Below, piece after piece: positions 9,675-20,171 of a stretch of DNA of 64,000 bases; position 1 is the first letter of the stretch, and each line of letters opens with the position of its first letter. The position numbers and the translations under genes are program-made. The notes beneath the pieces are model-generated. The model ran no database searches. It was given only the letters and a program-made list of their open reading frames with translations, and was not told the origin of the DNA. The DNA comes from Methylococcales bacterium (GTDB lineage Bacteria; Pseudomonadota; Gammaproteobacteria; Methylococcales; Methylomonadaceae): the NCBI GenBank assembly GCA_030753675.1, contig JASMBU010000001.1, positions 62,001 through 126,000 on the forward strand, in the 5' to 3' direction.

Positions 9675-10106
9675 ATGACACTTGTAAAAAGATTTTTAGT
9701 AGCACTAGTAATGACCTTTTCAATGGCGGCCATGACAACTTACTCATCTTCAGCAGCGGCTAAAGGTGTCGAAGAAAGTGGTCAGTCAGTTGCACAAGAG
9801 GTAATTAATATACTTACTGAAGCACAGAACAAAGCAGAAACAGCAACATCACTCGAGTTAAAAGGTATTCTTACGGATGCACGTCAAAAGTCTAAATTAT
9901 TGTCTGTTGGCGCTTTGGCTTCAAAAGTACAAAGAGCTTGGGACGGTATTCGTGTTGCTAAGAAACATTACAGTTATGCTAGTAAAGCAGCAAAAGGTAC
10001 AGGGTCTTACAAAGGCGCAACAGAAGCAGAGCATCGTGCTTTAGGTGCACCGCAAGTTGTTAAATCAATTGCTGATTTTGAAACAATTAAAGCAACAATT
10101 TTGTAA
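9675..10106 (+). CDS. Small secreted helical protein, first tandem paralogue
   Basis: Function is unknown. The 143-residue product begins with a signal peptide, positive MTLVKR then a hydrophobic core, with cleavage likely after a run of Ser and Ala near residue 29. The mature protein is about 114 residues with no cysteine or histidine cluster that would suggest heme. It is predicted mostly helical. It carries ARQKSK and a near-invariant block KAAKGTGSYKG followed by TEAEHRALG, shared almost word for word with the next gene. An AGGAAA SD site precedes the ATG. A strong terminator follows, so it is probably transcribed alone. Confidence 0.82.
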   Translation: MTLVKRFLVALVMTFSMAAMTTYSSSAAAKGVEESGQSVAQEVINILTEAQNKAETATSLELKGILTDARQKSKLLSVGALASKVQRAWDGIRVAKKHYSYASKAAKGTGSYKGATEAEHRALGAPQVVKSIADFETIKATIL

Positions 10107-10135
10107 GATAACTGTTTTTACGTTGTTAAATAATT

Positions 10136-10172
10136 TAGGCTGTCTGTTAAATAAACGGATAGCCTATTTTTT
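10136..10172 (+). terminator. Intrinsic terminator after the first tandem paralogue
   Basis: A 13-bp stem pairs 10136-10148 with 10054+100 onward (10154-10166), with two G-T wobbles and a five-base AAATA loop, and is followed directly by a T-run. Confidence 0.85.
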
Positions 10173-10194
10173 AGAAAATTATTAAGATAGGTTG

Positions 10195-10208
10195 TTGATA
10201 TAGATCAA
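10195..10208. promoter_or_regulatory. Perfect FNR/ANR-type binding site
   Basis: The 14-mer TTGATATAGATCAA matches the FNR/ANR consensus TTGAT-N4-ATCAA at every defined base. Its centre lies 41.5 bp before the start point expected from the TAGAAT element at 10231-10236. That is the class II activating position known for FNR and CRP family proteins. It lies between the terminator of the first secreted paralogue and the start of the second, so the second gene is the likely target. Binding and oxygen control are inferred. Confidence 0.65.
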
Positions 10209-10230
10209 GTAGTGAGCGATAAAGTTCATT

Positions 10231-10236
10231 TAGAAT
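10231..10236 (+). promoter_or_regulatory. Candidate -10 element of the FNR-type promoter
   Basis: TAGAAT stands 5 of 6 to the sigma-70 -10 consensus and predicts a start near 10243, giving a leader of about 114 nt before the second secreted paralogue. No good -35 hexamer is seen, as expected for an activator-dependent promoter overlapped by the FNR-type site. An alternative -10, TAAAAT at 10239-10244, would place the site at about -49.5 instead. Confidence 0.45.
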
Positions 10237-10356
10237 GGTAAAATACAAGGAGAGAGTGTAATATCCTAGTATTTTAGTTGGAAGTATTTTAGACTATCTT
10301 TACATTTGATGGTTTAGATGTAGAAAATGAGTTTTTTAAAATTTTAAGGAAATTAA

Positions 10357-10791
10357 ATGATATTTGTAAAAAAATTTTTAGTAGCGCTGGTAATGACATT
10401 TTCAATAACGGCAATGATGACTTATTCATCTTCAGCTAATGCAGCCGAAAAATTAGCTCCCCAATCTGTTATTGCGGAAAGAATTGACGAGGCATTTCTA
10501 CACATAAAAACAGCTATTGGGCAAGATGAATCGTCAAAAGTATTGAAAGGCCTTGCTAAGGTTGCGCGTCAAGAATCTAAAGAATTATCTGTTGGCGCTG
10601 CGGAATTTGAATTGGATACAGTGAAAGATCTTATTGGTAAAGGTGGGAGACATTTTAGTTATGCGGCTAAAGCAGCAAAAGGCACAGGGTCTTACAAAGG
10701 TAAAACAGAGGCCGAACATCGTGCTTTAGGTTCACAGCACATAGATGAAGCAATAGCTAGTTTCGAAAATGTTAAAGCGGCGATTGAGTAA
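10357..10791 (+). CDS. Small secreted helical protein, second tandem paralogue
   Basis: Function is unknown. The 144-residue protein is a close relative of the product 250 bp upstream. The signal peptides are nearly identical (FLVALVMTFS core), both carry ARQ-x-SK-x-LSVGA, and both share KAAKGTGSYKG and TEAEHRALG. The middle helix region differs more. Cleavage is likely after ANA near residue 28. The bases just before the start (TTTTAAGGAAATTAA) are also nearly identical to those of the first copy, so the duplication included the ribosome-binding site. A perfect FNR-type site lies 150 bp upstream, suggesting oxygen-dependent expression of this copy. Confidence 0.82.
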   Translation: MIFVKKFLVALVMTFSITAMMTYSSSANAAEKLAPQSVIAERIDEAFLHIKTAIGQDESSKVLKGLAKVARQESKELSVGAAEFELDTVKDLIGKGGRHFSYAAKAAKGTGSYKGKTEAEHRALGSQHIDEAIASFENVKAAIE

Positions 10792-10822
10792 AGTAGTAGC
10801 GATTTATAATACTATTAAATTT

Positions 10823-10858
10823 TAGGTTACTCGTTTTAGGCGGGTAGCCTATTTTTTT
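10823..10858 (+). terminator. Intrinsic terminator after the second tandem paralogue
   Basis: An 11-bp stem (10823-10833 with 10841-10851, two wobbles) and a seven-base loop are followed by seven T. Its lower stem (TAGG...CCTA) resembles the terminator after the first copy, so the terminator seems to have been duplicated too. Confidence 0.8.
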
Positions 10859-10985
10859 GAGTAACGGCCACGCTGAATTTTTTGATATTTATTTTGTCAG
10901 TAAAAAATTAATTTTTGTTTTTGTCTTGTTAACTAAAGTTTTATAATCTCTCTTTAATTTTATCTTTGAATTTTAGGGGATGAAT

Positions 10986-11219
10986 ATGAAACAGGATAAG
11001 AATAAGAGTGATAACTCTTGTGAGCAATTGATTAATGCTTTAGATGAGTTGGGCGATAATTTGAAAAAAATTAATAATAGTTCTGTAGTCACGGAAGATA
11101 AAAATAATGTTATAAAAAGACTTGCCGATACTCAGCAGTTAAATCAGACAGCAGATGTGGAGAAAGATTTTCTAACCAAGATTAAGCGTACTTTTGGAAT
11201 TAATTCAAAAAAACGATAA
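10986..11219 (+). CDS. Small hydrophilic hypothetical protein upstream of mnmG
   Basis: I do not recognise this 77-residue protein. It has no signal peptide or membrane segment, is rich in Asp, Asn and Lys, and looks helical (EQLINALDELGDNLKKI). An ATG two codons upstream is in frame, but TAGGGGA ends right before it. The second ATG stands 6 nt from the AGGGG and is the better start. The gene ends 28 bp before mnmG and points the same way, so the two may be cotranscribed. It could be a lineage-specific regulator or filler. Coding potential is supported by the SD site and codon pattern only. Confidence 0.6.
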   Translation: MKQDKNKSDNSCEQLINALDELGDNLKKINNSSVVTEDKNNVIKRLADTQQLNQTADVEKDFLTKIKRTFGINSKKR

Positions 11220-11247
11220 GATTTACAAATGTTAGTTTTTAAGTTTA

Positions 11248-13116
11248 GTGAAATATCCTACAATTTTTGATGTTATTGTGGTTGGTGGTGGTCATGCCGG
11301 TACTGAGGCGGCTTTAGCCTCGGCAAGGACCGGTGCGCAAACACTTTTATTAACACAGAACATTGAAACCTTAGGGCAAATGAGCTGTAATCCGGCGATA
11401 GGCGGGATTGGTAAAGGTCATTTGGTCAAAGAAATTGATGCTTTGGGCGGTGTGATGGCAACAGCAACTGACCATGCCGGTATTCAGTTTCGTACTTTAA
11501 ATGCCAGCAAAGGTCCAGCTGTTCGTGCCACACGAGCGCAGGCTGACCGAAGTCTTTACAAAAAATATATTCGTGGGCAGTTAGAAAACCAGCAGAATTT
11601 AGCTATTTTTCAGCAAACCGTTGCAGATTTGCAATTTGATGGAGATCGGCTTTGTGGTGTTAAAACCCAGATGGGTTTGGTGTTCTCAGGTAAAACCGTG
11701 GTGTTAACCACGGGTACTTTTCTGGGCGGTAGAATTCATATTGGTTTGGAAAATTACACCGGCGGACGGGCGGGTGATCCGGCATCTATTGCCTTGTCGG
11801 AGCGGCTACGGGAATTACCTTTTAATGTCGGTCGGCTAAAGACTGGTACACCACCACGCATTGATGGCAGAACCATTGCTTTTGACCGTCTCCAAAAACA
11901 GCCTGGAGATGACCCGGTGCCGATGATGTCATTTTTGGGTAAGCCGGAACATCACCCGCGACAGATTTGTTGTTATATCACTCGCACTAACCGTAAGACG
12001 CACGAGATTATTCGTTCCGGATTGGATCGATCGCCGATGTACTCGGGTGTGATTGATGGTGTGGGCCCGCGTTATTGTCCCTCGATTGAAGATAAGGTGG
12101 TTCGTTTTGCTGACCGTGATTCCCATCAGATTTTTGTCGAGCCGGAAGGGTTAGATACCCATGAGATTTATCCTAATGGAGTATCAACTAGTTTGCCTTT
12201 TGATGTGCAATATGACTTTATTCGCTCAATGGAAGGGTTTGAACAAGCTGAGATCATTCGTCCTGGTTACGCGATTGAATATGATTACTTTGATCCTCGT
12301 GGGCTTAAATCCTCGCTGGAAACAAAGCCTATGCCTGGGTTGTTTTTTGCCGGTCAAATTAACGGCACGACCGGTTATGAAGAGGCGGCTGCCCAAGGTT
12401 TAATCGCCGGTTTGAATGCGGCGCGTCAAGCACAAGGTTTAGAGTCGTGGTGTCCACGGCGTGATGAGGCTTATATTGGCGTTATGATTGATGACCTTAT
12501 AACGCATGGAACGATAGAGCCTTACCGGATGTTTACCAGTCGCGCAGAATACCGTTTGTTTTTACGCGAAGATAATGCTGATTTACGGTTAACGGAAAAA
12601 GGTCGGGAATTGGGTTTGGTGGGTGATCAGCGTTGGCAGTTATTTGAACAAAAGAGTAAGGCGATTACGGCGTTAAAAACCGTCTTAACGAAAAAATGGC
12701 TAAAGCCAGACACCGAGGCGGCAGCAAAGGTTGATGCGTTTTGGGGTAAGCCTTTGCGACGAGATACCAATTTGATTGATTTATTGCGTCGGCCTGAAGT
12801 TCAGGTTGAAGCGGTATTAAGTTTTCTTGAGAATCCAGACTATACCAAAGAGGTTTCAGAACAGGTCGCAATCCAAGCGAAATATTCGGGTTATATTGAT
12901 CGTCAACAGAACGAGATTGATCGGACTCGTCGGTTTGAAGGTCTGCGGTTACCCAGCGCTTTTGATTATCAAGAAGTTCGTGGGTTATCTGCTGAAGCAA
13001 GCGAGAAGTTACAAAAACACCTACCTGAAACGTTAGGGCAGGCGGCGCGTATTTCAGGGATTACGCCCGCGACCATTTCACTTTTGTTGGTTCACCTTAA
13101 AAAGAAAAGCGCTTAA
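11248..13116 (+). CDS. mnmG: tRNA uridine-5-carboxymethylaminomethyl modification enzyme, FAD subunit
   Basis: MnmG (GidA) works with MnmE to install the 5-carboxymethylaminomethyl group on wobble uridine 34, using FAD, NADH and a folate. The 622-residue protein has the FAD-binding GGGHAG at 13-18, the [17 protein letters not shown] block, [11 protein letters not shown], and the [14 protein letters not shown] signature near residue 370. The start is GTG. It was chosen because it aligns the N-terminus with E. coli MnmG (length 629). It heads the mnmG-rsmG-parA-parB cluster often found near the replication origin. mnmE is not in the window. Confidence 0.97.
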   Translation: MKYPTIFDVIVVGGGHAGTEAALASARTGAQTLLLTQNIETLGQMSCNPAIGGIGKGHLVKEIDALGGVMATATDHAGIQFRTLNASKGPAVRATRAQADRSLYKKYIRGQLENQQNLAIFQQTVADLQFDGDRLCGVKTQMGLVFSGKTVVLTTGTFLGGRIHIGLENYTGGRAGDPASIALSERLRELPFNVGRLKTGTPPRIDGRTIAFDRLQKQPGDDPVPMMSFLGKPEHHPRQICCYITRTNRKTHEIIRSGLDRSPMYSGVIDGVGPRYCPSIEDKVVRFADRDSHQIFVEPEGLDTHEIYPNGVSTSLPFDVQYDFIRSMEGFEQAEIIRPGYAIEYDYFDPRGLKSSLETKPMPGLFFAGQINGTTGYEEAAAQGLIAGLNAARQAQGLESWCPRRDEAYIGVMIDDLITHGTIEPYRMFTSRAEYRLFLREDNADLRLTEKGRELGLVGDQRWQLFEQKSKAITALKTVLTKKWLKPDTEAAAKVDAFWGKPLRRDTNLIDLLRRPEVQVEAVLSFLENPDYTKEVSEQVAIQAKYSGYIDRQQNEIDRTRRFEGLRLPSAFDYQEVRGLSAEASEKLQKHLPETLGQAARISGITPATISLLLVHLKKKSA

Positions 13117-13186
13117 CAATAGGCGCCGATTTTACGCGCTAAATCACCTTATGATTTTTTAAAGTCGCTATAATGATATTTTTTTA

Positions 13187-13834
13187 ATGTCGTTTAGCGA
13201 ATCAATCATGCAAAAATGCCAAGAAATTTTAAATGAAGGGCTTGACGCACTTGATTTGTTGCTAACCCAAGCGCAGCAAAAGAAACTTATAGCGTTTATT
13301 GTTTTAATAGAAAAATGGAATAAGGCTTATAATCTAACGGCTATCCGTAATCCTGAAGAAATGGTAAGGCTGCATCTTTTAGATAGTTTAGCCATAGCGA
13401 ATTATATTCAAGGACCCAAGGTATTAGATATAGGTACCGGTGCTGGTTTGCCGGGTATTCCTCTAGCATTAATATACCCTCATTATTCGTTTGTTTTATT
13501 AGACAGTAATATTAAGAAAACACGATTTGTTCAGCAAGCGGTTATTGAGCTGGGTTTAAAGAATGTAACAGTGTGGCACGGGCGTATTGAGAATTATCAG
13601 CCGACGATTTATTTTAATAGTATTGTTTCTCGGGCGTTTTCAAGCGTGCAAAGTTTTGTTAGTGTAGCATCTGAACGGCTGAGTTCGGGAGGTGTGTTGT
13701 TGGCCATGAAGGGACAGCACCCTGATAAAGAATTACAACAGATCGATAATGATTTTTCTGTGATTCCTATTATGGTTCCAGGGGTTGATGCAGAGCGGTG
13801 TCTGGTTCAATTACATAAGGTAAAGAGAGCATAA
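13187..13834 (+). CDS. rsmG: 16S rRNA (guanine(527)-N7)-methyltransferase
   Basis: RsmG (GidB) methylates G527 of 16S rRNA with S-adenosylmethionine. The 215-residue protein has the family entry motif EKWNKAYNLTAIR near residue 43, the SAM-binding VLDIGTGAGLPGIPLA, and the VSRAFSS block. A perfect TATAAT lies at 13169-13174, only 13 bp before this ATG, with a weak -35. If that promoter is used, the in-frame ATG at 13208 might be the true start. E. coli RsmG is 207 residues, between the two choices. The stop overlaps the parA start by one base. Confidence 0.94.
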   Translation: MSFSESIMQKCQEILNEGLDALDLLLTQAQQKKLIAFIVLIEKWNKAYNLTAIRNPEEMVRLHLLDSLAIANYIQGPKVLDIGTGAGLPGIPLALIYPHYSFVLLDSNIKKTRFVQQAVIELGLKNVTVWHGRIENYQPTIYFNSIVSRAFSSVQSFVSVASERLSSGGVLLAMKGQHPDKELQQIDNDFSVIPIMVPGVDAERCLVQLHKVKRA

Positions 13835-14613
13835 TGGGTAAAGTGATAGCGGTAACCAATCAAAAAGGCGGGGTCGGTAAGACGACCACGACGGTGAACT
13901 TAGCAGCGTCATTGGCAGCTAAGCAATGTTCGGTTTTATTGATTGATCTGGATCCACAAGGAAATGCGGCTATTGGTTGTGGGCTGGATAAAAATACCGT
14001 GCAGTTTTCCAGTTGTGACTTATTGTTAGAGGAGGCCTCCGCAATAGAAACTATTATCACCATTGAAGAGGTTGGATTAGATGTTATTGCTGGGAACAGT
14101 GACTTAACGGCTGCAGAAGTTGCCTTGATGGCTGCTGAAAATAAGGAAAGTCGGTTGTTGAAGGGTCTGAAACCCGTGCGTGAACGGTATGATTTTATTC
14201 TTATTGATTGTCCGCCATCCTTAAATATGTTGACGTTAAATGCACTGGTTGCAGCCGATAGTGTATTGATCCCCATGCAATGTGAATATTATGCCTTGGA
14301 GGGGTTGTCGGCTTTAATGGAAACCTTACGAAATATTCAGGATACCGTTAACAGTAATTTAAAATTGGAAGGTATTTTGCGTACTATGGTCGATACACGC
14401 AGTCGGTTAACCAAGGATGTCTCTCAGCAATTATTTAAGTTTTTTGATCGAAAAGTTTATCAAACCAGTATCCCACGAAATATTAGGTTGGCCGAAGCCC
14501 CGAGTCATGGCTTGCCGGTTAGGTTTTATGATAAGTCTTCGCGCGGAGCGATAGCTTACGAAAAATTAGCGGTAGAGTTTTTGAAAAATGAAAAGAACGG
14601 TGAAAATAAATGA
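13834..14613 (+). CDS. parA: Chromosome partitioning ATPase ParA (Soj)
   Basis: ParA is a Walker-type ATPase that binds DNA nonspecifically and drives origin segregation with ParB. The 259-residue protein has the deviant Walker A KGGVGKTT at 11-18, Walker B-like FILIDCPPS, and the DLDPQGNAAIG switch region. It lacks the long N-terminal DNA-binding domain of plasmid ParA proteins, so it is the chromosomal type. Its start overlaps the rsmG stop and its end overlaps parB by 4 bp (ATGA), giving tight translational coupling. Confidence 0.97.
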   Translation: MGKVIAVTNQKGGVGKTTTTVNLAASLAAKQCSVLLIDLDPQGNAAIGCGLDKNTVQFSSCDLLLEEASAIETIITIEEVGLDVIAGNSDLTAAEVALMAAENKESRLLKGLKPVRERYDFILIDCPPSLNMLTLNALVAADSVLIPMQCEYYALEGLSALMETLRNIQDTVNSNLKLEGILRTMVDTRSRLTKDVSQQLFKFFDRKVYQTSIPRNIRLAEAPSHGLPVRFYDKSSRGAIAYEKLAVEFLKNEKNGENK

Positions 14614-15461
14614 CAACAAAAGCCAGAGGGTTAGGGCGAGGATTAGATGCGCTGTTAGGCGATGGCAAGAGCACAGTAGAGCCAAGTCAACGGTCATTTA
14701 AAATGTTGCCTATTGAGTTTTTGCAGCGGGGGAAATATCAGCCTCGTCAAGATATGAATACTGAAAAGTTGCAGGAACTTGCGGATTCGATTCGGGAACA
14801 AGGCATTGTGCAACCTATCATCGTTCGTGAATTAGGCGATGAACGTTATGAAATTATTGCAGGTGAACGACGCTGGCGCGCAGCGCAACTCGCACAATTG
14901 GAAGCGGTTCCTGTGGTCATTAAGGATTTTGATGATCAAACGGCTATGGCAATTGCCTTAATAGAAAACATTCAACGGGAAGACTTAAATGCATTGGAAG
15001 AAGCACAAGCGCTCAAACGTTTGGGTGAGGAATTTGGAATGACCCATCAAGAGATTTCTAAAGCGGTAGGCAAGTCGAGAACGACAGTGAGTAATTTGTT
15101 GCGGTTGAATGAGTTAACGCCAGCGGTTATGCAATTGTTAGCGGTGGGCGAGATAGAAATGGGCCATGCGCGTGCTTTATTGGCATTGTCTGGTAAAGAC
15201 CAATTGGCCGCTGCAAAGCAGGTTGTGGCTAAAGCGATGTCGGTGCGGGAAGTAGAAAAGTACGTTCGTGATTTTGCAAATCCCCGGGTGGTTAAGGTGG
15301 CGTCAGAAATGGATCCGGATGTCATCAGATTGCAAGAGCGTTTGTCTGAAAAATTAGGTGCGAAAGTAGCGATTAATCATCACCCTAAAGGCAAAGGAAA
15401 ATTAGTGATTAGTTATACTAATTTAGATGAATTAGACGGTATTTTAAAACGCATTAATTAA
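14610..15461 (+). CDS. parB: Chromosome partitioning protein ParB
   Basis: ParB is a CTP-dependent clamp that loads at parS and spreads along the origin region. The 283-residue protein opens with the RGLGRGLDALL motif that contacts ParA. The CTP-binding box GERRWR is at 85-90, the ALIENIQREDLN motif at 116-127, and the helix-turn-helix at about 143-166 (MTHQEISKAVGKSRTTVSNL). The C-terminal dimer domain follows. It overlaps ogt by 8 bp tail to tail. No perfect parS was found in the window, but a partial match lies in atpD. Confidence 0.97.
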   Translation: MTTKARGLGRGLDALLGDGKSTVEPSQRSFKMLPIEFLQRGKYQPRQDMNTEKLQELADSIREQGIVQPIIVRELGDERYEIIAGERRWRAAQLAQLEAVPVVIKDFDDQTAMAIALIENIQREDLNALEEAQALKRLGEEFGMTHQEISKAVGKSRTTVSNLLRLNELTPAVMQLLAVGEIEMGHARALLALSGKDQLAAAKQVVAKAMSVREVEKYVRDFANPRVVKVASEMDPDVIRLQERLSEKLGAKVAINHHPKGKGKLVISYTNLDELDGILKRIN

Positions 15462-15951
15462 CAGTTTTCTCTAAAGCCAGTAGATATTCTTTGCGCCATA
15501 TTTTGCCAGCATAACCGCTCGGGCGATTGTTTTTTTTGATAACGCGATGGCAAGGAATAATCAGTTCCATTTTGTTACGGCTATTGGCGGTGCCCACGGC
15601 TCGGTAAGCTGTGGGTTTGTTGATTGCAATGGCTTGTTCTTGGTATGAAAGTGTTGTGCCGTACGGTATTTTTTTTAATATGTTCCAGGCGGCTTGTTGA
15701 AAAGGGCTACCATAACAGTTGATCGGTAAGGTAAAGGTTTTTCGGGATTGATTAAAGTATTCTATAATCTGAATTTGAGTTTGTTTTAAAATGGTTTGGG
15801 GGTCATAACGATGAACTGAAGTGCCAATTATCTGCACTTCAGCGAGCAGTTGGGTGACTTGGGCCGAATCAGTGAATTTTAATAAACACAGTCCTTCTGA
15901 ATTGGCAAAAGCAATCATTTCTCCTAGAGGAGTTTTGATTTTTTGAAGCAT
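15454..15951 (-). CDS. ogt: Methylated-DNA--protein-cysteine methyltransferase
   Basis: This suicide repair protein transfers the alkyl group from O6-alkylguanine, and to a lesser extent O4-alkylthymine, to its own cysteine. The 165-residue sequence has the active-site motif IIPCHRVI with Cys134. Preceding it are the helix-turn-helix with the flipping Arg (AYRAVGTAN) and the YGTTLSYQ block. No Ada-type N-terminal zinc domain is present, so it is Ogt-like. It is transcribed toward parB and its 3' end overlaps parB by 8 bp. Confidence 0.93.
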   Translation of the reverse strand: MLQKIKTPLGEMIAFANSEGLCLLKFTDSAQVTQLLAEVQIIGTSVHRYDPQTILKQTQIQIIEYFNQSRKTFTLPINCYGSPFQQAAWNILKKIPYGTTLSYQEQAIAINKPTAYRAVGTANSRNKMELIIPCHRVIKKNNRPSGYAGKIWRKEYLLALEKTVN

Positions 15952-16007
15952 GATTATGGATAAGTGCAGTGCATTAGATAGTGATTGATAAAATCAAACA
16001 TATGATC

Positions 16008-16036
16008 TTGATTTAAAAGCATATAATCTATATACT
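16008..16036 (+). promoter_or_regulatory. Candidate sigma-70 promoter of the ATP synthase operon
   Basis: TTGATT at 16008-16013 and TATACT at 16031-16036 are separated by 17 bp, predicting a start near 16043 and a 21-nt leader before atpI. A perfect TATAAT at 16022-16027 overlaps the spacer but lacks a matching -35 at the right distance. Confidence 0.6.
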
Positions 16037-16063
16037 CAAAAAGTTATTAAATGAGGCGGTCAA

Positions 16064-17223
<1,160 letters not shown>

Positions 17224-17250
17224 TTTTTTAAATTCGTTAATATTATTTAG

Positions 17251-17550
<300 letters not shown>

Positions 17551-17586
17551 TTTAGCTAGTCTTTATTACAAATTGAGGAATTCATT

Positions 17587-18069
17587 ATGAGTATCAATTT
17601 GACTCTAGTCGGACAGATGATCACCTTTACGCTTCTGGTATGGTTTACCATGAAGTATGTGTGGCCACCTTTGTTTGATGCTTTGGAAGAACGAAAAAAG
17701 AAAATTGCTGATGGCTTGGCCGCGGCAGACCAAGGTAATCAACAGTTGGATCGGGCAGAGAAGAAATCGAAAGATATTTTAAAAGATGCTAAATCGCAGT
17801 CCGCTGAAATTATTGATATGGCTCAAAAAAGGGCCAGTGAGATTGTTGACGAGTCGCGGGTAGATGCAAAAGTTGAAGGTGAGCGTTTGTTAACGTCGGC
17901 AAAGTCTCAAATTGAGCAAGAAATACAGCAGACCAGAGAGAAATTAGGCAAAGAAGTTTCTGATTTGGCCATAAAAGCAGCTGAACAAATTTTGCAAGAA
18001 GAGATTGATGAAAAGAAACATCAAGCTATTTTGACAAAAGCAGCAGCTGAATTAGGTAAGTTAAAATGA
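17587..18069 (+). CDS. atpF: ATP synthase Fo subunit b
   Basis: Subunit b is the peripheral stalk that anchors F1 to Fo. The 160-residue protein has one N-terminal membrane helix (about residues 5-26, ending [14 protein letters not shown]). A long charged helix rich in Ala, Glu, Lys and Gln then runs to the C-terminus as a right-handed coiled coil. E. coli AtpF is 156 residues. It follows atpE by 36 bp and overlaps atpH by 4 bp (ATGA). Confidence 0.96.
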   Translation: MSINLTLVGQMITFTLLVWFTMKYVWPPLFDALEERKKKIADGLAAADQGNQQLDRAEKKSKDILKDAKSQSAEIIDMAQKRASEIVDESRVDAKVEGERLLTSAKSQIEQEIQQTREKLGKEVSDLAIKAAEQILQEEIDEKKHQAILTKAAAELGKLK

Positions 18070-18596
18070 GCGAATTAGCAACTTTGGCACGGCCTTACGC
18101 TGAAGCGGTTTTTACTAGCGCACAAGCTTCTAAGAGTACTGAAAAGTGGTCTGAAATGCTGGTATTTTTAGCTGTAGTCATGTCCGATGAAAGCTTGCTC
18201 GGCTTGTCAAATAATCCAAAAGTCAGTCAGGAACAATTGACGGCATTAATGTTGGATATTTGCGATAAACAACTTAACCCACAAGGAATCAATCTACTTA
18301 AGTTACTGATTGAAAATCATCGTTTAACTTTACTGCCTGAGATTAGTCGTCTCTTTGAAGAAAGTAAGGCAGAGGCTGAAGGCTATATAGGTGTGATTGT
18401 TAAAACAGCCTATGCGCTTACTAAAGCAGAGGAAAAAAAGTTAGCTGAAGTGCTTGAAATAAAACTCAACAAAAAAGTTAATTTAGAAATGACGGTTGAT
18501 AAGTCATTGATAGGAGGCTTTTTAGCGCACGCTGGTGATTCAGTAATTGATGGTTCTATTAAGGGACACATTCAACAATTAGCAAATAGACTCTAA
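18066..18596 (+). CDS. atpH: ATP synthase F1 subunit delta
   Basis: Delta ties the top of the F1 hexamer to the b-subunit stalk. The 176-residue protein matches the family length. It has the N-terminal [13 protein letters not shown] helix, the [15 protein letters not shown] central block, and the C-terminal [21 protein letters not shown] signature. The start overlaps atpF by 4 bp, and atpA follows after 22 bp. Confidence 0.96.
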   Translation: MSELATLARPYAEAVFTSAQASKSTEKWSEMLVFLAVVMSDESLLGLSNNPKVSQEQLTALMLDICDKQLNPQGINLLKLLIENHRLTLLPEISRLFEESKAEAEGYIGVIVKTAYALTKAEEKKLAEVLEIKLNKKVNLEMTVDKSLIGGFLAHAGDSVIDGSIKGHIQQLANRL

Positions 18597-18618
18597 CCGT
18601 TAGAGTGAGAAAATAATT

Positions 18619-20160
18619 ATGCAACTAAATCCATCTGAAATAAGTGATCTGATTAAGAAAAGGATCGAAAATTTTGACCTGAGTGTCCAATCTCATTGTG
18701 AAGGTACTGTGGTTAGTGTAACCGACGGTATCGTGAGAATTCACGGGCTATCCGATGCCATGCAGGGCGAGATGCTTGAATTTCCAAATAATATCTTCGG
18801 TATGGCGTTGAACTTAGAGCGTGATTCGGTTGGGGCCATTGTTTTAGGCGCCTATGAACAAATCTCTGAAGGCGATGTCGTTAAATGTACCGGTAAAATT
18901 TTAGAAGTTCCGGTTGGCGAGGCTTTACGAGGTCGCGTGGTCGACGCTTTGGGTAATCCGATTGACGGAAAAGGTCCGATTGAAACCAACATAACCGCAC
19001 CGATTGAAAAAATTGCGCCTGGTGTTATTGCGCGTCAATCAGTAGATCAACCGGTCCAAACAGGATTAAAATCGCTTGATGCTATGATTCCAATTGGCCG
19101 TGGCCAACGGGAATTAATTATTGGTGACAGACAAACCGGTAAAACAGCCATTGCGATCGATGCAATTATTAACCAAAAAGGCACCGGGATTACCTGTGTT
19201 TATGTTGCTATCGGTCAAAAACAATCGTCTGTAGCTAATGCCGTACGTAAGTTAGAAGAGCATGGCGCCATGGAACACACCATTGTCGTTGTTGCATCGG
19301 CTTCAGAATCAGCGGCGCTACAATACATTGCACCTTATACCGGTTGCTCAATGGGTGAGTTCTTCCGTGATCGCGGTGAAGACGCTTTAATTGTTTATGA
19401 TGATTTAACAAAACAAGCTTGGGCATACCGTCAGGTTTCGTTGTTATTGAAACGCCCACCGGGACGTGAAGCCTACCCAGGTGATGTGTTCTATTTACAT
19501 TCGCGTTTATTAGAGCGTGCAGCCAGAATTAATGCAGCGGCGGTAGAAGAGTTGACCGGTGGTAAAGTAAAAGGTCAGACTGGCTCTTTAACCGCATTGC
19601 CAATTATTGAAACCCAAGCCGGTGATGTATCTGCTTTTGTTCCAACTAACGTGATTTCGATTACTGATGGTCAGATTTTCTTGGAATCTGATTTATTTAA
19701 TGCCGGTATTCGTCCTGCGGTCAATGCTGGATTATCGGTATCTCGGGTTGGTGGTGCAGCACAAACGAAGATCATTAAAAAACTCGGTGGTGGTGTTCGA
19801 CTTGATTTAGCGCAATACCGCGAGTTAGCGGCTTTTGCACAGTTCGCCTCAGACTTGGATGAAAGTACCCGAAAGCAGATTGAGCGGGGTCAACGAGTGA
19901 CTGAGTTAATGAAGCAAGACCAATATTCTCCGTTATCAGTTGCGCAGATGGCCATTTCGTTATTTGCAGCCAATGAAGGCTATCTTGATGAACTTGAAAT
20001 TACGGCAGTACGTAGTTTTGAAAGTGCATTGCATGATTATATGAAATCGAAACATAAGGCATTAGTTAACAAGATCAATAAGACCGGTGATTTTTCTGAT
20101 GAAATTTCAGATGGAATCCGTGCGGCTATTGACGCCTTTGTTAAAACACAAAGCTGGTAA
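18619..20160 (+). CDS. atpA: ATP synthase F1 subunit alpha
   Basis: Alpha is the non-catalytic nucleotide-binding subunit of the F1 hexamer. The 513 residues equal the E. coli length. The Walker A loop GDRQTGKT lies at 169-176. Other family blocks are the [19 protein letters not shown] stretch, the [12 protein letters not shown] region, [24 protein letters not shown], and the arginine-finger region [10 protein letters not shown]. Codon use matches its neighbours. It is followed by atpG after 11 bp. Confidence 0.98.
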   Translation: MQLNPSEISDLIKKRIENFDLSVQSHCEGTVVSVTDGIVRIHGLSDAMQGEMLEFPNNIFGMALNLERDSVGAIVLGAYEQISEGDVVKCTGKILEVPVGEALRGRVVDALGNPIDGKGPIETNITAPIEKIAPGVIARQSVDQPVQTGLKSLDAMIPIGRGQRELIIGDRQTGKTAIAIDAIINQKGTGITCVYVAIGQKQSSVANAVRKLEEHGAMEHTIVVVASASESAALQYIAPYTGCSMGEFFRDRGEDALIVYDDLTKQAWAYRQVSLLLKRPPGREAYPGDVFYLHSRLLERAARINAAAVEELTGGKVKGQTGSLTALPIIETQAGDVSAFVPTNVISITDGQIFLESDLFNAGIRPAVNAGLSVSRVGGAAQTKIIKKLGGGVRLDLAQYRELAAFAQFASDLDESTRKQIERGQRVTELMKQDQYSPLSVAQMAISLFAANEGYLDELEITAVRSFESALHDYMKSKHKALVNKINKTGDFSDEISDGIRAAIDAFVKTQSW

Positions 20161-20171
20161 CGGATTAGATC

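Noticed and set aside
10792-11248. Replication origin next to mnmG
   Set aside because: The gap is AT-rich, but no DnaA box (TTATNCACA) was seen, no dnaA or rpmH is near, and the space is partly filled by a small gene.
15985-15997. TTGATAAAATCAA before the atp promoter as an FNR box
   Set aside because: The half-sites are spaced by 3 bp instead of 4, so it does not fit the FNR/ANR consensus.
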